DNA from: UBA6770 sp965661115
GTDB lineage: Bacteria; Bacteroidota; Bacteroidia; Flavobacteriales_G; Salibacteraceae
DNA length: 64,000 nt
Direction: 5' to 3'
NCBI GenBank assembly: GCA_965661115.1
Contig: CBFICO010000002.1
Location: 22,636 to 86,635 of the forward strand
Below, in pieces: positions 26,348 to 34,878 of this stretch. The notes below the pieces were generated by a model that was given only the letters and a program-made list of their open reading frames with translations, was not told where the DNA came from and did no database searches. Position numbers and translations under genes: made by a program. Each line of letters starts with the position of its first letter. Position 1 is the stretch's first letter.

Positions 26348-27102
26348 TTGAGATTAAACAACTAAACAAATCATTCGGCGATAACAAGGTATTAAATGAT
26401 ATCAACGTTACGTTTGAGGCTGGAAAAGCAAACCTTTTAATTGGTGCTTCGGGTAGTGGAAAAACAACCTTGTGTAAATGTACGGTTGGACTTCATTTAC
26501 CCGATACGGGAACTATTTCTTACGACGGCAGAATCTTCAATCGAATGTCTAGATTAGGGAAGAAAGAAGTTCGGAAAGAGATTGGGTTCTTGTTTCAAGG
26601 GAGTGCTTTATTTGATTACATGACGGTAGAGGAAAACGTAATGTTTCCTATTAAAATGTTCTCAAACATGAGTAACAAGGAAGCAAAACAACGCGTAGAT
26701 TTTTGCCTAGAAAGAGTCGACCTTAAAGGTGTAAATAAGTTAATGCCTAGTGAACTAAGTGGGGGAATGAAAAAAAGAGTGGGGATTGCCCGAGCTATTT
26801 CGGCCAATCCAAAATATCTTTTTTGTGATGAACCTAATTCTGGGCTCGATCCTCAAACTTCCATCTTGATAGATAACCTGATTAAAGAAATTACTCACGA
26901 GTATAATATGACTACGGTGGTTATTACTCACGATATGAATTCGGTTCTAGAAATAGGAGAGCATATTTCTTTTATTTACAAGGGCGATATTTTATGGGAT
27001 GGTACCAACAAAGAAATTCTTGACGCAACCACTACTGAGCTAACCGATTTTGTGTACGCATCGTCTTACATGAAAGAGATAAAAAGACTCCAAGGAAAGT
27101 AA
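26344..27102 (+). CDS. mlaF: MlaF-type ABC transporter ATP-binding protein
   Basis: This 252-aa ATPase has Walker A GASGSGKTTLCKC, signature LSGGMKKRVGIARAI and Walker B YLFCDEPNSGLDP followed by VVITHDMNSV. The Q-loop FLFQGSALFDYMTVEENV matches MlaF (FQ.GALF..TV.ENV). The ATGA-type overlap with mlaE indicates one transport unit for retrograde phospholipid traffic. A strong terminator ends the two-gene operon. Confidence 0.9.
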   Translation: MIEIKQLNKSFGDNKVLNDINVTFEAGKANLLIGASGSGKTTLCKCTVGLHLPDTGTISYDGRIFNRMSRLGKKEVRKEIGFLFQGSALFDYMTVEENVMFPIKMFSNMSNKEAKQRVDFCLERVDLKGVNKLMPSELSGGMKKRVGIARAISANPKYLFCDEPNSGLDPQTSILIDNLIKEITHEYNMTTVVITHDMNSVLEIGEHISFIYKGDILWDGTNKEILDATTTELTDFVYASSYMKEIKRLQGK

Positions 27103-27145
27103 TAATCGATTCACAAAAAGACATTTATACTTAAATATTAAGCAT

Positions 27146-27174
27146 AAAAAAAGGGCGCCCAAGGCGCCCTTTTC
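27146..27174. terminator. GC-rich bidirectional terminator
   Basis: AAGGGCGCC (27151-27159) pairs perfectly with GGCGCCCTT (27163-27171) around CAA, with A7 before and a T-rich run after. It serves mlaF (+) and the type A secreted protein (-), which converge here. Confidence 0.93.
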
Positions 27175-27194
27175 TTCTTGGTATGTATTGTAGA

Positions 27195-30100
27195 TTACTC
27201 TACTACAATTTTCTTAGATACTTCATCAGTACCGTTGCTTATGTTTAAGAAATAAACACCAGCGTCAGTATCATTCAAATCAAATGAAGTTTCAATTGAA
27301 CCGTTTGAATCAAATGATCTTGAGAAGATAGTTTGACCAATTACGTTTTGTAACTCAACTGTATAAGTTCCACCACCAATGTTGTTTAATTCAACATTTA
27401 ATGAACTATGAGCAGGGTTAGGGAACACATTTAATGTTGACTTAGTTCCGAACTCAGAAACATTCATTGGAAATAAAGCATCAGTTTCGAATACTTTGAA
27501 GATCATAGAAGGTGACTTACATCCTAATGAACTAGTTGCAATTGCAGTGTATTCACCAGCACCATTTCTATCACTTTTTTCATCTGTTCCGACTTTAAGT
27601 TTAGATGAGTTTTCACCAAAAATGATTTGTCCCAATGGATTTCTCCACTCAACTGGTGTTGTACTTGCTAAGCTACCACCTGAAACTTTAACTTCAAGTT
27701 CAACATTTTTCGCATCAACTTCTGTAATACCACTTGTAGTAGGAGTAATATCAGCGTTGTATCTTGGAGTTACAATAGTAAATGGGTTACTAGGCTCTAG
27801 CACTCTGTGATTTCCAGTTAAAGTACATCCTTGAGCATCCGTAACTGTATAATTGTAAGTTCCAGCAGCTAAACCAGTTCTTTTTGTATCAGTACTACCA
27901 TCAGACCAGCTGATGGTTAAGTTACCATTTCCACCAGAAAGAACTAACTCAACTTCACCTTTTACATCTCCTTTACAATCGTTATCTAAACTAGAACCAA
28001 CTTGTGCACTAATTCCACTTGAAGGTCCTGTAATAACTACTTGTAAAGATTGAATACATGGAGGGGTAGAGCCGTCATTTACTTCTACAGTGTAATTACC
28101 AGCTTCTAAATTGGCCGCTAAAGAATCTCCAGAGAATGTGTTAGCAGAATTACCAGTTTCAAACCACTTAAATGTATAGTTTGGATTTGGGTTTGCTCCA
28201 GGAGTAATATTAACTTTAATTGAACCTTGTTTTTGACCAAAACAAGTTGTAGTTAACGTACTATTCGCATTATCCAAAGTTACTTGAGGTGCACCAAAGT
28301 CAGATACACTTGCATTAGTTGTTACCGAACAACCATTGGCATCTGTGATAGTAACATCGTATGAACCAGAACCTAATCCAGTAACTTTTTTGTTTGTATT
28401 AACGTTTCCATTAATATCCCAAGCATAGGTAAATGGACCTGCACCGTTTGTAGGGTCTGTAGTTACTTCAACTTCACCATCAGTGTTACCACATGCAGTT
28501 GTTGCTTTACCTGTTGCTACCGCACCAACTAATGTTGGACAAGTAGTAGGCCTAGTAATTAATCTAATCATGATTTTTCTGCTACCTAAGAACCATTGTC
28601 CCATAGTAGAACTACCAGATTGAGCAAGTCTTCCAAAGTATTGAGTTCTTACTAAATCAGTTCTTTCAACTGGCCAGAAAATAGTATCAGAACCAAAAAT
28701 TTGATCGCCTCGAATAGTAACAATGTAGTTACCAGCTCCAATTGTATCAATAGTACCACCTGCAACTCTTGAAACAGGAGTTCTTACCCAGTTATTAGCT
28801 CCAGGACTATCATTTCTTAAGTCTTTTATATCTATAGATTGAGAAGAGAATATTGGAGCGCTCGCAGGAACACCAATACTGTTTCTTGTATAGTTTCCAC
28901 CATTGTAAATATGAGCAGAAATCTTACCTAGTTTATTAGGGTTTCTTTTGTTTGAAGCAGTATTACACCATTCAACAGCAACAACTGTATCTGTTTCCTT
29001 AATTTCAAACAAAGCACCTAATTCCCATTCCCAAACACCACTAGGGTTGTAGTAGAATGCCGCTGCATTAACTGTGTCATTTGCATCACGAGCGTAAACA
29101 TCGTTAGATACAGCAATTGTTTGAGTGATTTTATCATCACCTAACTGCTTTAAAGTTGAATCTGAAGTAGCTTCCAATTCAACATTGTAATTACCTGTTC
29201 CGCCAGATAAAGTAATTGCTGTTGTGGTAGAAGCTGAATCGTCATCACCCGCAGCTAATAAAGTTTGTGTTGCAGAAGCTGTTGCAGAAAAACCAGCAGG
29301 ACCAGATACGTTTACATTGTAACCAGCATTGCTTTGAGCAGCACTACCTACGTTTGAGTATTTAGCTCCAAATAATAATGGATATTTTCTTGCTTGTTTG
29401 TTTGGGATTTGTGTGTAAAACTGACTGTAGTGAATGTAGGTTGAATCCGTGAATGGTTTCCAATATGCCTCATTCATAGCCATATCGTTTGTTTCACCTT
29501 CTGATACTTTTACATCATCAATCCACCAACCGTAGCCAATGCCAGGTTGAACTTGTTGTCTTGAAATCCATCTAAATCTTACATAAACATTTGGCTGGTT
29601 CGCAGCAATTTTAGTAATGTTTACGGTAACATCTACTGGGTTTGCACTTGGGTTTGAGCTAGCGCTAGTTGTTAGAGGTAGCCAAAAGTTATCATATACA
29701 GTAGTATAGTTTGTGCCATCAGTACTAACTTGAACCAATGCAGTATCTTCAAATCTTACATAACGTTGCTGAAATTCTAAGATTACTGAATTTCTACCTG
29801 AGCAGTTAATTGGAGTCGAGGTAAGGTTAAACTGCGCTGCAGATAAAGCTCCAGCTCTTGGATCACCAGGCTTTAAAGCCGCCCAGTCAGCACCTGAAGT
29901 AGAAGCAATACCCTGGTTAGAATACCATGGGTGTTGAGTGCTACCAATTTGCCATCCTCTTGCAGTACCATTGTTTTGAGCAGTCCATTTAGAAATGGTG
30001 TCAAATGTTGAAGAGAATAATACGTCACCAGCAGCTGCCAATGAACCATTTGATTTGTGTTGGAACGCTGGAACCGAATTGTCTGGCTCCGCAATTTTAT

Positions 30101-30215
30101 TAATGAAAGAGCTTTGATCACCAACGATGATTCTTTCATTAGGGTCAATCTGAGTTTGTGCTACCACTGAAAAAGCGGCGAAGAAACTCATTGTTAGTAG
30201 ATAGATTTTTTTCAT
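27195..30215 (-). CDS. Secreted SprB-repeat protein with T9SS type A sorting domain
   Basis: This 1006-aa protein has a signal peptide (KIYLLTMSFFAAFSVVAQ). An N-terminal MAM-like jelly roll follows at about 65-240 (FDTISKWTAQNNGTARGW, GYGWWIDDVKVSEG), then a ~300-residue central region. At about 540-790 there are three SprB-type repeats with the GxYxVTxTDxxGC pattern (SGSYDVTITDANGCSV, AGNYTVEVND, AGTYNYTVTDAQGC). The type A sorting domain is at the end (LNVFPNPAHSSLNVEL, GVYFLNISNGTDEVSKKIVVE). The type IX system should secrete and anchor it. Codon choice is strongly restricted to a few A/T-ending codons, and the promoter is near consensus, so I infer high expression. Confidence 0.88.
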   Translation of the reverse strand: MKKIYLLTMSFFAAFSVVAQTQIDPNERIIVGDQSSFINKIAEPDNSVPAFQHKSNGSLAAAGDVLFSSTFDTISKWTAQNNGTARGWQIGSTQHPWYSNQGIASTSGADWAALKPGDPRAGALSAAQFNLTSTPINCSGRNSVILEFQQRYVRFEDTALVQVSTDGTNYTTVYDNFWLPLTTSASSNPSANPVDVTVNITKIAANQPNVYVRFRWISRQQVQPGIGYGWWIDDVKVSEGETNDMAMNEAYWKPFTDSTYIHYSQFYTQIPNKQARKYPLLFGAKYSNVGSAAQSNAGYNVNVSGPAGFSATASATQTLLAAGDDDSASTTTAITLSGGTGNYNVELEATSDSTLKQLGDDKITQTIAVSNDVYARDANDTVNAAAFYYNPSGVWEWELGALFEIKETDTVVAVEWCNTASNKRNPNKLGKISAHIYNGGNYTRNSIGVPASAPIFSSQSIDIKDLRNDSPGANNWVRTPVSRVAGGTIDTIGAGNYIVTIRGDQIFGSDTIFWPVERTDLVRTQYFGRLAQSGSSTMGQWFLGSRKIMIRLITRPTTCPTLVGAVATGKATTACGNTDGEVEVTTDPTNGAGPFTYAWDINGNVNTNKKVTGLGSGSYDVTITDANGCSVTTNASVSDFGAPQVTLDNANSTLTTTCFGQKQGSIKVNITPGANPNPNYTFKWFETGNSANTFSGDSLAANLEAGNYTVEVNDGSTPPCIQSLQVVITGPSSGISAQVGSSLDNDCKGDVKGEVELVLSGGNGNLTISWSDGSTDTKRTGLAAGTYNYTVTDAQGCTLTGNHRVLEPSNPFTIVTPRYNADITPTTSGITEVDAKNVELEVKVSGGSLASTTPVEWRNPLGQIIFGENSSKLKVGTDEKSDRNGAGEYTAIATSSLGCKSPSMIFKVFETDALFPMNVSEFGTKSTLNVFPNPAHSSLNVELNNIGGGTYTVELQNVIGQTIFSRSFDSNGSIETSFDLNDTDAGVYFLNISNGTDEVSKKIVVE

Positions 30216-30279
30216 GACTTCTCTAGTTTTCTTTTTAATTCAATACTTTTTTAATACTAAGTTAACTTTGAACGGTTCG

Positions 30280-30308
30280 CAAATTTAGTGGAATATGTTA
30301 CCATCCAA
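30280..30308 (-). promoter_or_regulatory. Near-consensus promoter for the type A secreted protein
   Basis: Minus strand: TTTG at -33 (complement at 30306-30309), 18 nt, then TAAATTTG (30280-30287). The transcript would have a 5' UTR of about 60 nt, unusually long for this window. Confidence 0.7.
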
Positions 30309-30373
30309 ACATTTTTGGAACTTTTTTCACTAGTAACAAACAAGGAGTTTGTTGGTTGGTTGGGTAAATCAGC

Positions 30374-31039
30374 TTATAAGGTTAGCCCATCTTTCATACG
30401 AATAGTCCGCTGCGCTCGTTCTGCAATGTCTTCTTCATGAGTTACCATAACTATGGTGTTTCCTTGCTCGTGGATATTGGCAAGTAGATCCATGATTTCG
30501 TGCGAGGTTACTGAATCTAAGTTTCCGGTTGGTTCGTCTGCTAAAATAATTGATGGATTATTCACCAATGCTCTAGCAATTGCAACGCGTTGTCTTTGCC
30601 CCCCACTTAATTCATTGGGTTGATGTTTCATTCGGTCCTTTAGGCCAACCATTTCTAAAACGCGCTCAGCTTTTTCAACTCTTTCTTTTTTTGGAGTACC
30701 ATTATATATGAGTGGTAAAGCAACATTATCTTTAGAGCTGTATCTTGGTAGTAGATTAAATGACTGAAAAACAAACCCTATTTCTTTGTTTCTTACTTCA
30801 GCGAGTTGGTCTTCTAACATTTTAGAAACGTCATGCTGATTAAGAAAATATTTTCCTCCGGTTGGAGTATCTAGGCAACCAAGAATATTCATTAAAGTAG
30901 ATTTCCCAGATCCTGAAGTGCCCATTAAAGCAACATATTCCCCTTTTCTTATTGAAATATCAACTCCTTTCAAGGCCTGCACTACCTCTTTTCCTACTTT
31001 AAAGTGACGTGTTAATTGCTCTGTTTTAATGATTTCCAT
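30374..31039 (-). CDS. LolD/MacB-like ABC transporter ATP-binding protein
   Basis: This 221-aa ATPase has Walker [25 protein letters not shown]-loop [13 protein letters not shown], signature [15 protein letters not shown] and Walker [14 protein letters not shown] with VTHEEDIA. The GCLDxPTxG phrase and the DEPTGNLDS motif place it in the LolD/MacB/FtsE group that works with FtsX-like permeases in envelope transport. No permease gene adjoins it, so the substrate cannot be named. The promoter is the best in the window (TTG-N19-TACATTTG) and the predicted leader is only a few bases. Confidence 0.88.
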   Translation of the reverse strand: MEIIKTEQLTRHFKVGKEVVQALKGVDISIRKGEYVALMGTSGSGKSTLMNILGCLDTPTGGKYFLNQHDVSKMLEDQLAEVRNKEIGFVFQSFNLLPRYSSKDNVALPLIYNGTPKKERVEKAERVLEMVGLKDRMKHQPNELSGGQRQRVAIARALVNNPSIILADEPTGNLDSVTSHEIMDLLANIHEQGNTIVMVTHEEDIAERAQRTIRMKDGLTL

Positions 31040-31046
31040 TGCGCCT

Positions 31047-31076
31047 CAAATGTAAGTTGCCTTTTGCATTGAACAA
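31047..31076 (-). promoter_or_regulatory. Consensus Bacteroidota promoter for the LolD/MacB-like ATPase
   Basis: Minus strand: TTG (complement 31074-31076), exactly 19 nt, then TACATTTG (complement 31047-31054), which ends 7 nt before the ATG at 31039. Confidence 0.75.
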
Positions 31077-31105
31077 TAGGCTAATTATATGGTCTGTATA
31101 TAGGA

Positions 31106-31113
31106 TACTTTTG
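31106..31113 (+). promoter_or_regulatory. -7 element (TACTTTTG) 4 nt before a TTG start
   Basis: TACTTTTG ends 4 nt before the TTG start codon at 31118 of the EamA gene, the same geometry as at 8492 and 25592. Confidence 0.55.
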
Positions 31114-31117
31114 CCGC

Positions 31118-32017
31118 TTGAAATTCCAGATAAACAATCCACTGCGCCAATATACGGCGCTTATTTTTTTGGCTCTAATTTGGGGTAGCTCTTTTATTCT
31201 TATAAAAAGAGGGTTGGAGTCATTCTCTGCGGTGCAAGTTGCCGAGTACAGATTATTTATATCTGGTATAGCATTATTACCAATAGCAATTAGACATCTT
31301 AAAAAAATGCCGCTATGGAATAAAGAGTTCATAGCAATATTAATGGTGGCGGTGTTTGGCAATTTACTTCCTGCTATTTTGTTTGCCACAGCTCAGACTA
31401 AATTGCCTAGCGGAGTTACTGGAATGTTAAATAGCTTGGTTCCTCTTTTTACCATTTCTATAGGTGCTTTGTTTTTTGCGGTTCGAGCAGTTATAAGGCA
31501 AGTAATCGGTGTTTTTATCGGTTTGATTGGAGCTGTAGTTCTTATCTATGGAACATCTCAAATTGGTATTGCGGGTATCCCAGTTGGATATTCGTTAATG
31601 GTTGTTGGTGCAACGGTAGGTTATGGAATAAGTGTAAATACCATTAAAACTTGGTTACACGAAATGCCAGCACTGCAAATTACCGCTTTTGCGTTTTTGT
31701 TGCTTCTGCCGTTTATGACTGTCGGATTGATTGCAAATGGATTTTTTGAAATAGCTATTCTTCCTCAAAACCATTTGAACCTGTTTTACCTAAGTATTTT
31801 GGGAGTTGTAGGAACTGCAGGTGCGTTGCTGTTGTTTAATCAACTTATAAAATTTACTTCAGCGGTTTTTGCTTCCACCGTTACTTACATGATTCCTATT
31901 GTCGCAACAGGTTGGGGTTTGTTTGATGGCGAATCTTTAAATGTTTTTCATGCAATTGGTTTTGGATTGATTCTTACCGGTGTATATGTGATTAACAAAA
32001 AGAAATCCTCTTTCTAA
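31118..32017 (+). CDS. EamA/DMT superfamily transporter
   Basis: A 299-aa membrane protein with ten predicted helices in two EamA halves. It shows FLALIWGSSFILIKRGLESFSAVQVAEYRL in the first half, PLFTISIGALFF, FIGLIGAVVLIYG, then a second half ending TYMIPIVATGWGLFDGESLNVFHAIGFGLILTGVYVI. It is a drug/metabolite-type exporter of unknown substrate. The start must be the TTG at 31118 or something very close: the next Met (MPLWNK) would delete two helices. A -7 box lies 4 nt before it, suggesting a leaderless message. Confidence 0.87.
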   Translation: MKFQINNPLRQYTALIFLALIWGSSFILIKRGLESFSAVQVAEYRLFISGIALLPIAIRHLKKMPLWNKEFIAILMVAVFGNLLPAILFATAQTKLPSGVTGMLNSLVPLFTISIGALFFAVRAVIRQVIGVFIGLIGAVVLIYGTSQIGIAGIPVGYSLMVVGATVGYGISVNTIKTWLHEMPALQITAFAFLLLLPFMTVGLIANGFFEIAILPQNHLNLFYLSILGVVGTAGALLLFNQLIKFTSAVFASTVTYMIPIVATGWGLFDGESLNVFHAIGFGLILTGVYVINKKKSSF

Positions 32018-32072
32018 AAGTTGAAGGGGTTGCTTGATTTTTTCACGCTAAACATCAATCATTTAAAAACTG

Positions 32073-32102
32073 TTGCTAGCCTCTGAAAATTAATTACTTT
32101 TG
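32073..32102 (+). promoter_or_regulatory. Consensus Bacteroidota promoter for rplU-rpmA
   Basis: TTG at 32073-32075, 19 nt, then TACTTTTG at 32095-32102, giving a 5' UTR of about 34 nt before the rplU ATG. Spacing and both elements match the phylum consensus. Confidence 0.75.
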
Positions 32103-32140
32103 CCGTCCGATTTTTAATAGGTATCATTAAATTATAAACG

Positions 32141-32617
32141 ATGTACGCAATTGTAGAGATAGCAGGGCAGCAGTTTAAAGTGCAAAAAGACCAAAAGCTT
32201 TTCGTTCATCGCTTGGAAGCAAAAGAAGGAGACAAAGTTTCTTTTGAGAAAGTTTTGCTTACCGACGACAAAGGAAAAGTCACAGTTGGCGCCCCAGTTA
32301 TAGAAGGTGTAGCGGTTAACGCTAAAATTATTAAACACCTTAAAGGAGATAAGGTAATTGTCTTCAAAAAGAAAAGAAGAAAAGGTTACCAAAAATCTAA
32401 CGGTCACCGTCAGTACTTAACTGAGTTGGTAATCGAAGGAATTGGTAAAGGCGCTAAAAAAGCTCCAGCAAAGAAAGTGGCTGCTCCTAAAGCAGAAAAA
32501 GCTGAAACTGCTGAGAAAAAAGCTCCAGCTAAGAAAGCTGCACCTAAAAAGGCTGCTGCACCTAAAGCTGAAGCGAAAAAAGCAGCTCCTAAGAAAGAAA
32601 CTAAGAAAGAAGGTTAA
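32141..32617 (+). CDS. rplU: 50S ribosomal protein L21 with Lys/Ala-rich tail
   Basis: The first ~102 residues are a standard bL21 ([66 protein letters not shown]). The protein continues for about 56 residues of Lys, Ala and Pro repeats ([20 protein letters not shown]), resembling histone H1-type tails, so it is 158 aa against the usual ~103. Such tails occur in other Bacteroidota L21 proteins; they are probably disordered and bind RNA. It is followed by rpmA after 27 nt, the universal rplU-rpmA pair. Confidence 0.95.
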   Translation: MYAIVEIAGQQFKVQKDQKLFVHRLEAKEGDKVSFEKVLLTDDKGKVTVGAPVIEGVAVNAKIIKHLKGDKVIVFKKKRRKGYQKSNGHRQYLTELVIEGIGKGAKKAPAKKVAAPKAEKAETAEKKAPAKKAAPKKAAAPKAEAKKAAPKKETKKEG

Positions 32618-32644
32618 TCGGCGTTTAGCCAAAAAGGATAAATC

Positions 32645-32905
32645 ATGGCACATAAGAAAGGTGTAGGTAGTTCTAAAAACGGTCGTGAATCAGAAAGTAA
32701 ACGATTAGGTGTAAAAGTAAGTGGTGGTCAAGCTGCAAAAGCAGGTAACATCATCATTCGTCAAAGAGGTACTAAGTACATCCCAGGCGAGAATGTAGGT
32801 CTTGGTAAAGATCACACCATTTTTGCTCTTGTTGATGGAACTGTAGTTTTTAAGAAGAAAAGAGATAATCGCTCGTACGTATCGGTTGAGCCTGCGCAAG
32901 CATAG
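32645..32905 (+). CDS. rpmA: 50S ribosomal protein L27
   Basis: This 86-aa bL27 starts [24 protein letters not shown], with the N-terminal arm that reaches the peptidyl transferase centre, and contains [31 protein letters not shown]. There is no cleavable N-terminal extension of the Firmicutes type. It is the second gene of the rplU operon and is followed by a terminator. Confidence 0.97.
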   Translation: MAHKKGVGSSKNGRESESKRLGVKVSGGQAAKAGNIIIRQRGTKYIPGENVGLGKDHTIFALVDGTVVFKKKRDNRSYVSVEPAQA

Positions 32906-32934
32906 CAATCGATTAAGAGAAATACAAAGGATTT

Positions 32935-32983
32935 AAATCCCGTTTCTAAACCGAAGGCTATCGGAATGGTAACGGGATTTTTG
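32935..32983 (+). terminator. Terminator after rpmA
   Basis: AATCCCGTT (32936-32944) pairs with AACGGGATT (32971-32979). An inner stem CCGA/TCGG (32951-32954 / 32961-32964) makes a branched or extended hairpin, followed by T5G then T4. Confidence 0.8.
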
Positions 32984-33031
32984 TTTTATATCATTAACAT
33001 TATATGAGGATAGGCCCAAGCGGTCAGACCT

Positions 33032-33052
33032 TAAATTTGTCCACACAAATTT
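33032..33052 (+). promoter_or_regulatory. -7 element inside an inverted repeat before serS
   Basis: TAAATTTG (33032-33039) is a TAnnTTTG box, 16 nt before the serS ATG. It overlaps a perfect 7-bp inverted repeat, AAATTTG (33033-33039) / CAAATTT (33046-33052), with a 6-nt spacer that covers the predicted transcription start. It could be an operator or a chance palindrome. Confidence 0.45.
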
Positions 33053-33055
33053 AGC

Positions 33056-34327
33056 ATGTTACTACAATCACAAATACGCAACAACCCAGACGAAATCATC
33101 GACAGAATGAAAGTTCGAAATATCGATGTTTCTGACATTGTAGAAAAAATTATCGCAATTGATAAACGCAAGCGCGAAGTTCAAACGCGTTACGAAAACA
33201 ATCAACACGAGATTAAAGAAAGCTCCAGAACAATTGGCGAGTTGTTTAAATCTGGTAAAACTGATGAAGCCAATGTATTAAGAGAAAAAACGGCATCACA
33301 AAAAGAAGATAATAAACTATTGAATGAGGAGCTAAATAGATATGAAGAGGAGTTGCTTGAGCAGATGTATCATTTGCCTAACTTGCCTAATGAATTAGTA
33401 CCTCCGGGGAAAGACGATACTGATAATGTTGAAATTTTTAGTTGGGGTTCAAAACCTAATTTACACGAAAGCAAGCCCCATTGGGATTTAGCAAAAGAGT
33501 ACAACTTAATTGATTGGGAGCTTGGGGTAAAAATAGCGGGCGCTGGTTTTCCTGTTTACCGAAACAAAGGTGCTAGATTGCAACGCGGTTTGGTTCAGTT
33601 TTTCTTGGATAGAGCCGTAGATAATGGATACGAAGAGATTAACCCACCCCTACTTATTAATGAGGCGTCTGGTTATGGAACGGGTCAGTTGCCCGATAAG
33701 GATGCGCAGATGTACCATACCGAAAGGGATCACCTGTATTTACTACCTACCGCCGAAGTTCCCGTAACCAATATTTACAGAGACACCATTGTAAAAGAAG
33801 CGGAATTACCATGCAAAAACACCGCTTTTTCTCCTTGTTTTAGAAGAGAAGCAGGTAGTTATGGTAAAGATGTAAGAGGTTTAAATCGTTTACACCAATT
33901 CGAAAAAGTGGAGATTCTTCAAATTGCTCATCCGAATGAATCGTACAAGATTTTAGACGAAATGGTAGAGCACGTAAAAGGACTGCTTGAAGCTTTAGAA
34001 TTGCCATACCGAGTTGTGCGGTTGTGTGGAGGCGATCTAGGTTTTGCTGCTGCAATTACATACGATTTTGAGGTTTGGAGTGCGGCACAAGAGCGTTGGT
34101 TAGAAGTAAGCTCGGTTTCTAATTTCGAGTCATTTCAAGCTAACCGAATGAAGTGTAGATATAAAGATGCTGAGGGTAAAAACCATTTGGTACACACACT
34201 AAACGGGAGTGCTATGGCGTTACCAAGAATAATGGCAGCAATTCTAGAAAATAACCAAACAGCCGAAGGGATAAACATTCCAAAGGAATTGGTATCTTAT
34301 GTTGGGTTCGATAAAATTTCTAACTAG
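33056..34327 (+). CDS. serS: Seryl-tRNA synthetase
   Basis: SerRS charges tRNA-Ser. At 423 aa it has the N-terminal antiparallel coiled-coil arm (about 25-105, heptads around EIKESSRTIGELFKSGKTDEA). The class II catalytic core has motif 2 FSPCFRREAGSYGKDVRGLNRLHQFEKVE and motif 3 LNGSAMALPRIMAAILENNQ. The motif 3 phrase differs from the more common NGSGLAVGR but keeps the key Arg. It leads a run of closely spaced genes to rsmA. Confidence 0.96.
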   Translation: MLLQSQIRNNPDEIIDRMKVRNIDVSDIVEKIIAIDKRKREVQTRYENNQHEIKESSRTIGELFKSGKTDEANVLREKTASQKEDNKLLNEELNRYEEELLEQMYHLPNLPNELVPPGKDDTDNVEIFSWGSKPNLHESKPHWDLAKEYNLIDWELGVKIAGAGFPVYRNKGARLQRGLVQFFLDRAVDNGYEEINPPLLINEASGYGTGQLPDKDAQMYHTERDHLYLLPTAEVPVTNIYRDTIVKEAELPCKNTAFSPCFRREAGSYGKDVRGLNRLHQFEKVEILQIAHPNESYKILDEMVEHVKGLLEALELPYRVVRLCGGDLGFAAAITYDFEVWSAAQERWLEVSSVSNFESFQANRMKCRYKDAEGKNHLVHTLNGSAMALPRIMAAILENNQTAEGINIPKELVSYVGFDKISN

Positions 34328-34329
34328 AT

Positions 34330-34875
34330 ATGAGAAAGGTTGTAAGTGCGGTATTGGTTTCTATTGTTTTTGCTTCGTGTGCAGATCACTCAAATCAAAA
34401 ACAAATGGTGCAGGTTGATTCTTTAATGAGTATTGTTTCAGATGCTCAGAAAACAATGGATAATATCGACCCAGATTTATATAACAGCATTTTAGATACT
34501 GTAAAAGAAGACGTAAGTTTTATCCAATCTCATTACCCAGATACATTAAATTTATCCTTAGCGCTTAAAATCGATTACTACTACAGAACCTTAAAATCGG
34601 TGCGAAAATTTACCGATACCTACGTTAGTCAAAAGAACGAATTGGTGTACACCAATAATCAATTGAGCAACCTTAAAAAAGATTTAGATAACGAGGTCTT
34701 GGATGTTGAAAGTTTCAATGAAATTTTTCCCGCTGAGAGTCAGGCGGTTGAGCGCCATAAAGAAAGTGTATCTAACCTAAAAGTATGGCACGAATCAATT
34801 GGCTCAACTTATGATAGACACAAACCAGGGATAGATTCTATTATCACTTATATAAAGAACTACCCGGGCAAATAA
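34330..34875 (+). CDS. Lipoprotein of unknown function with coiled-coil character
   Basis: A 181-aa lipoprotein (MRKVVSAVLVSIVFASC, lipobox at C17). The mature part is mainly helical with a heptad-like stretch (LVYTNNQLSNLKKDLDNEVL) and no recognised domain. It starts 2 nt after serS and ends 3 nt before the TPR gene, so it belongs to the operon. Its pairing with a periplasmic TPR protein suggests a joint envelope role, which is inference. Confidence 0.78.
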   Translation: MRKVVSAVLVSIVFASCADHSNQKQMVQVDSLMSIVSDAQKTMDNIDPDLYNSILDTVKEDVSFIQSHYPDTLNLSLALKIDYYYRTLKSVRKFTDTYVSQKNELVYTNNQLSNLKKDLDNEVLDVESFNEIFPAESQAVERHKESVSNLKVWHESIGSTYDRHKPGIDSIITYIKNYPGK

Positions 34876-34878
34876 TGC

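Noticed and set aside
32417..32653. Minus-strand Ser/Phe-rich ORF opposite rplU
   Set aside because: It is the reverse reading of the Lys/Ala tail of L21, a low-complexity artefact.
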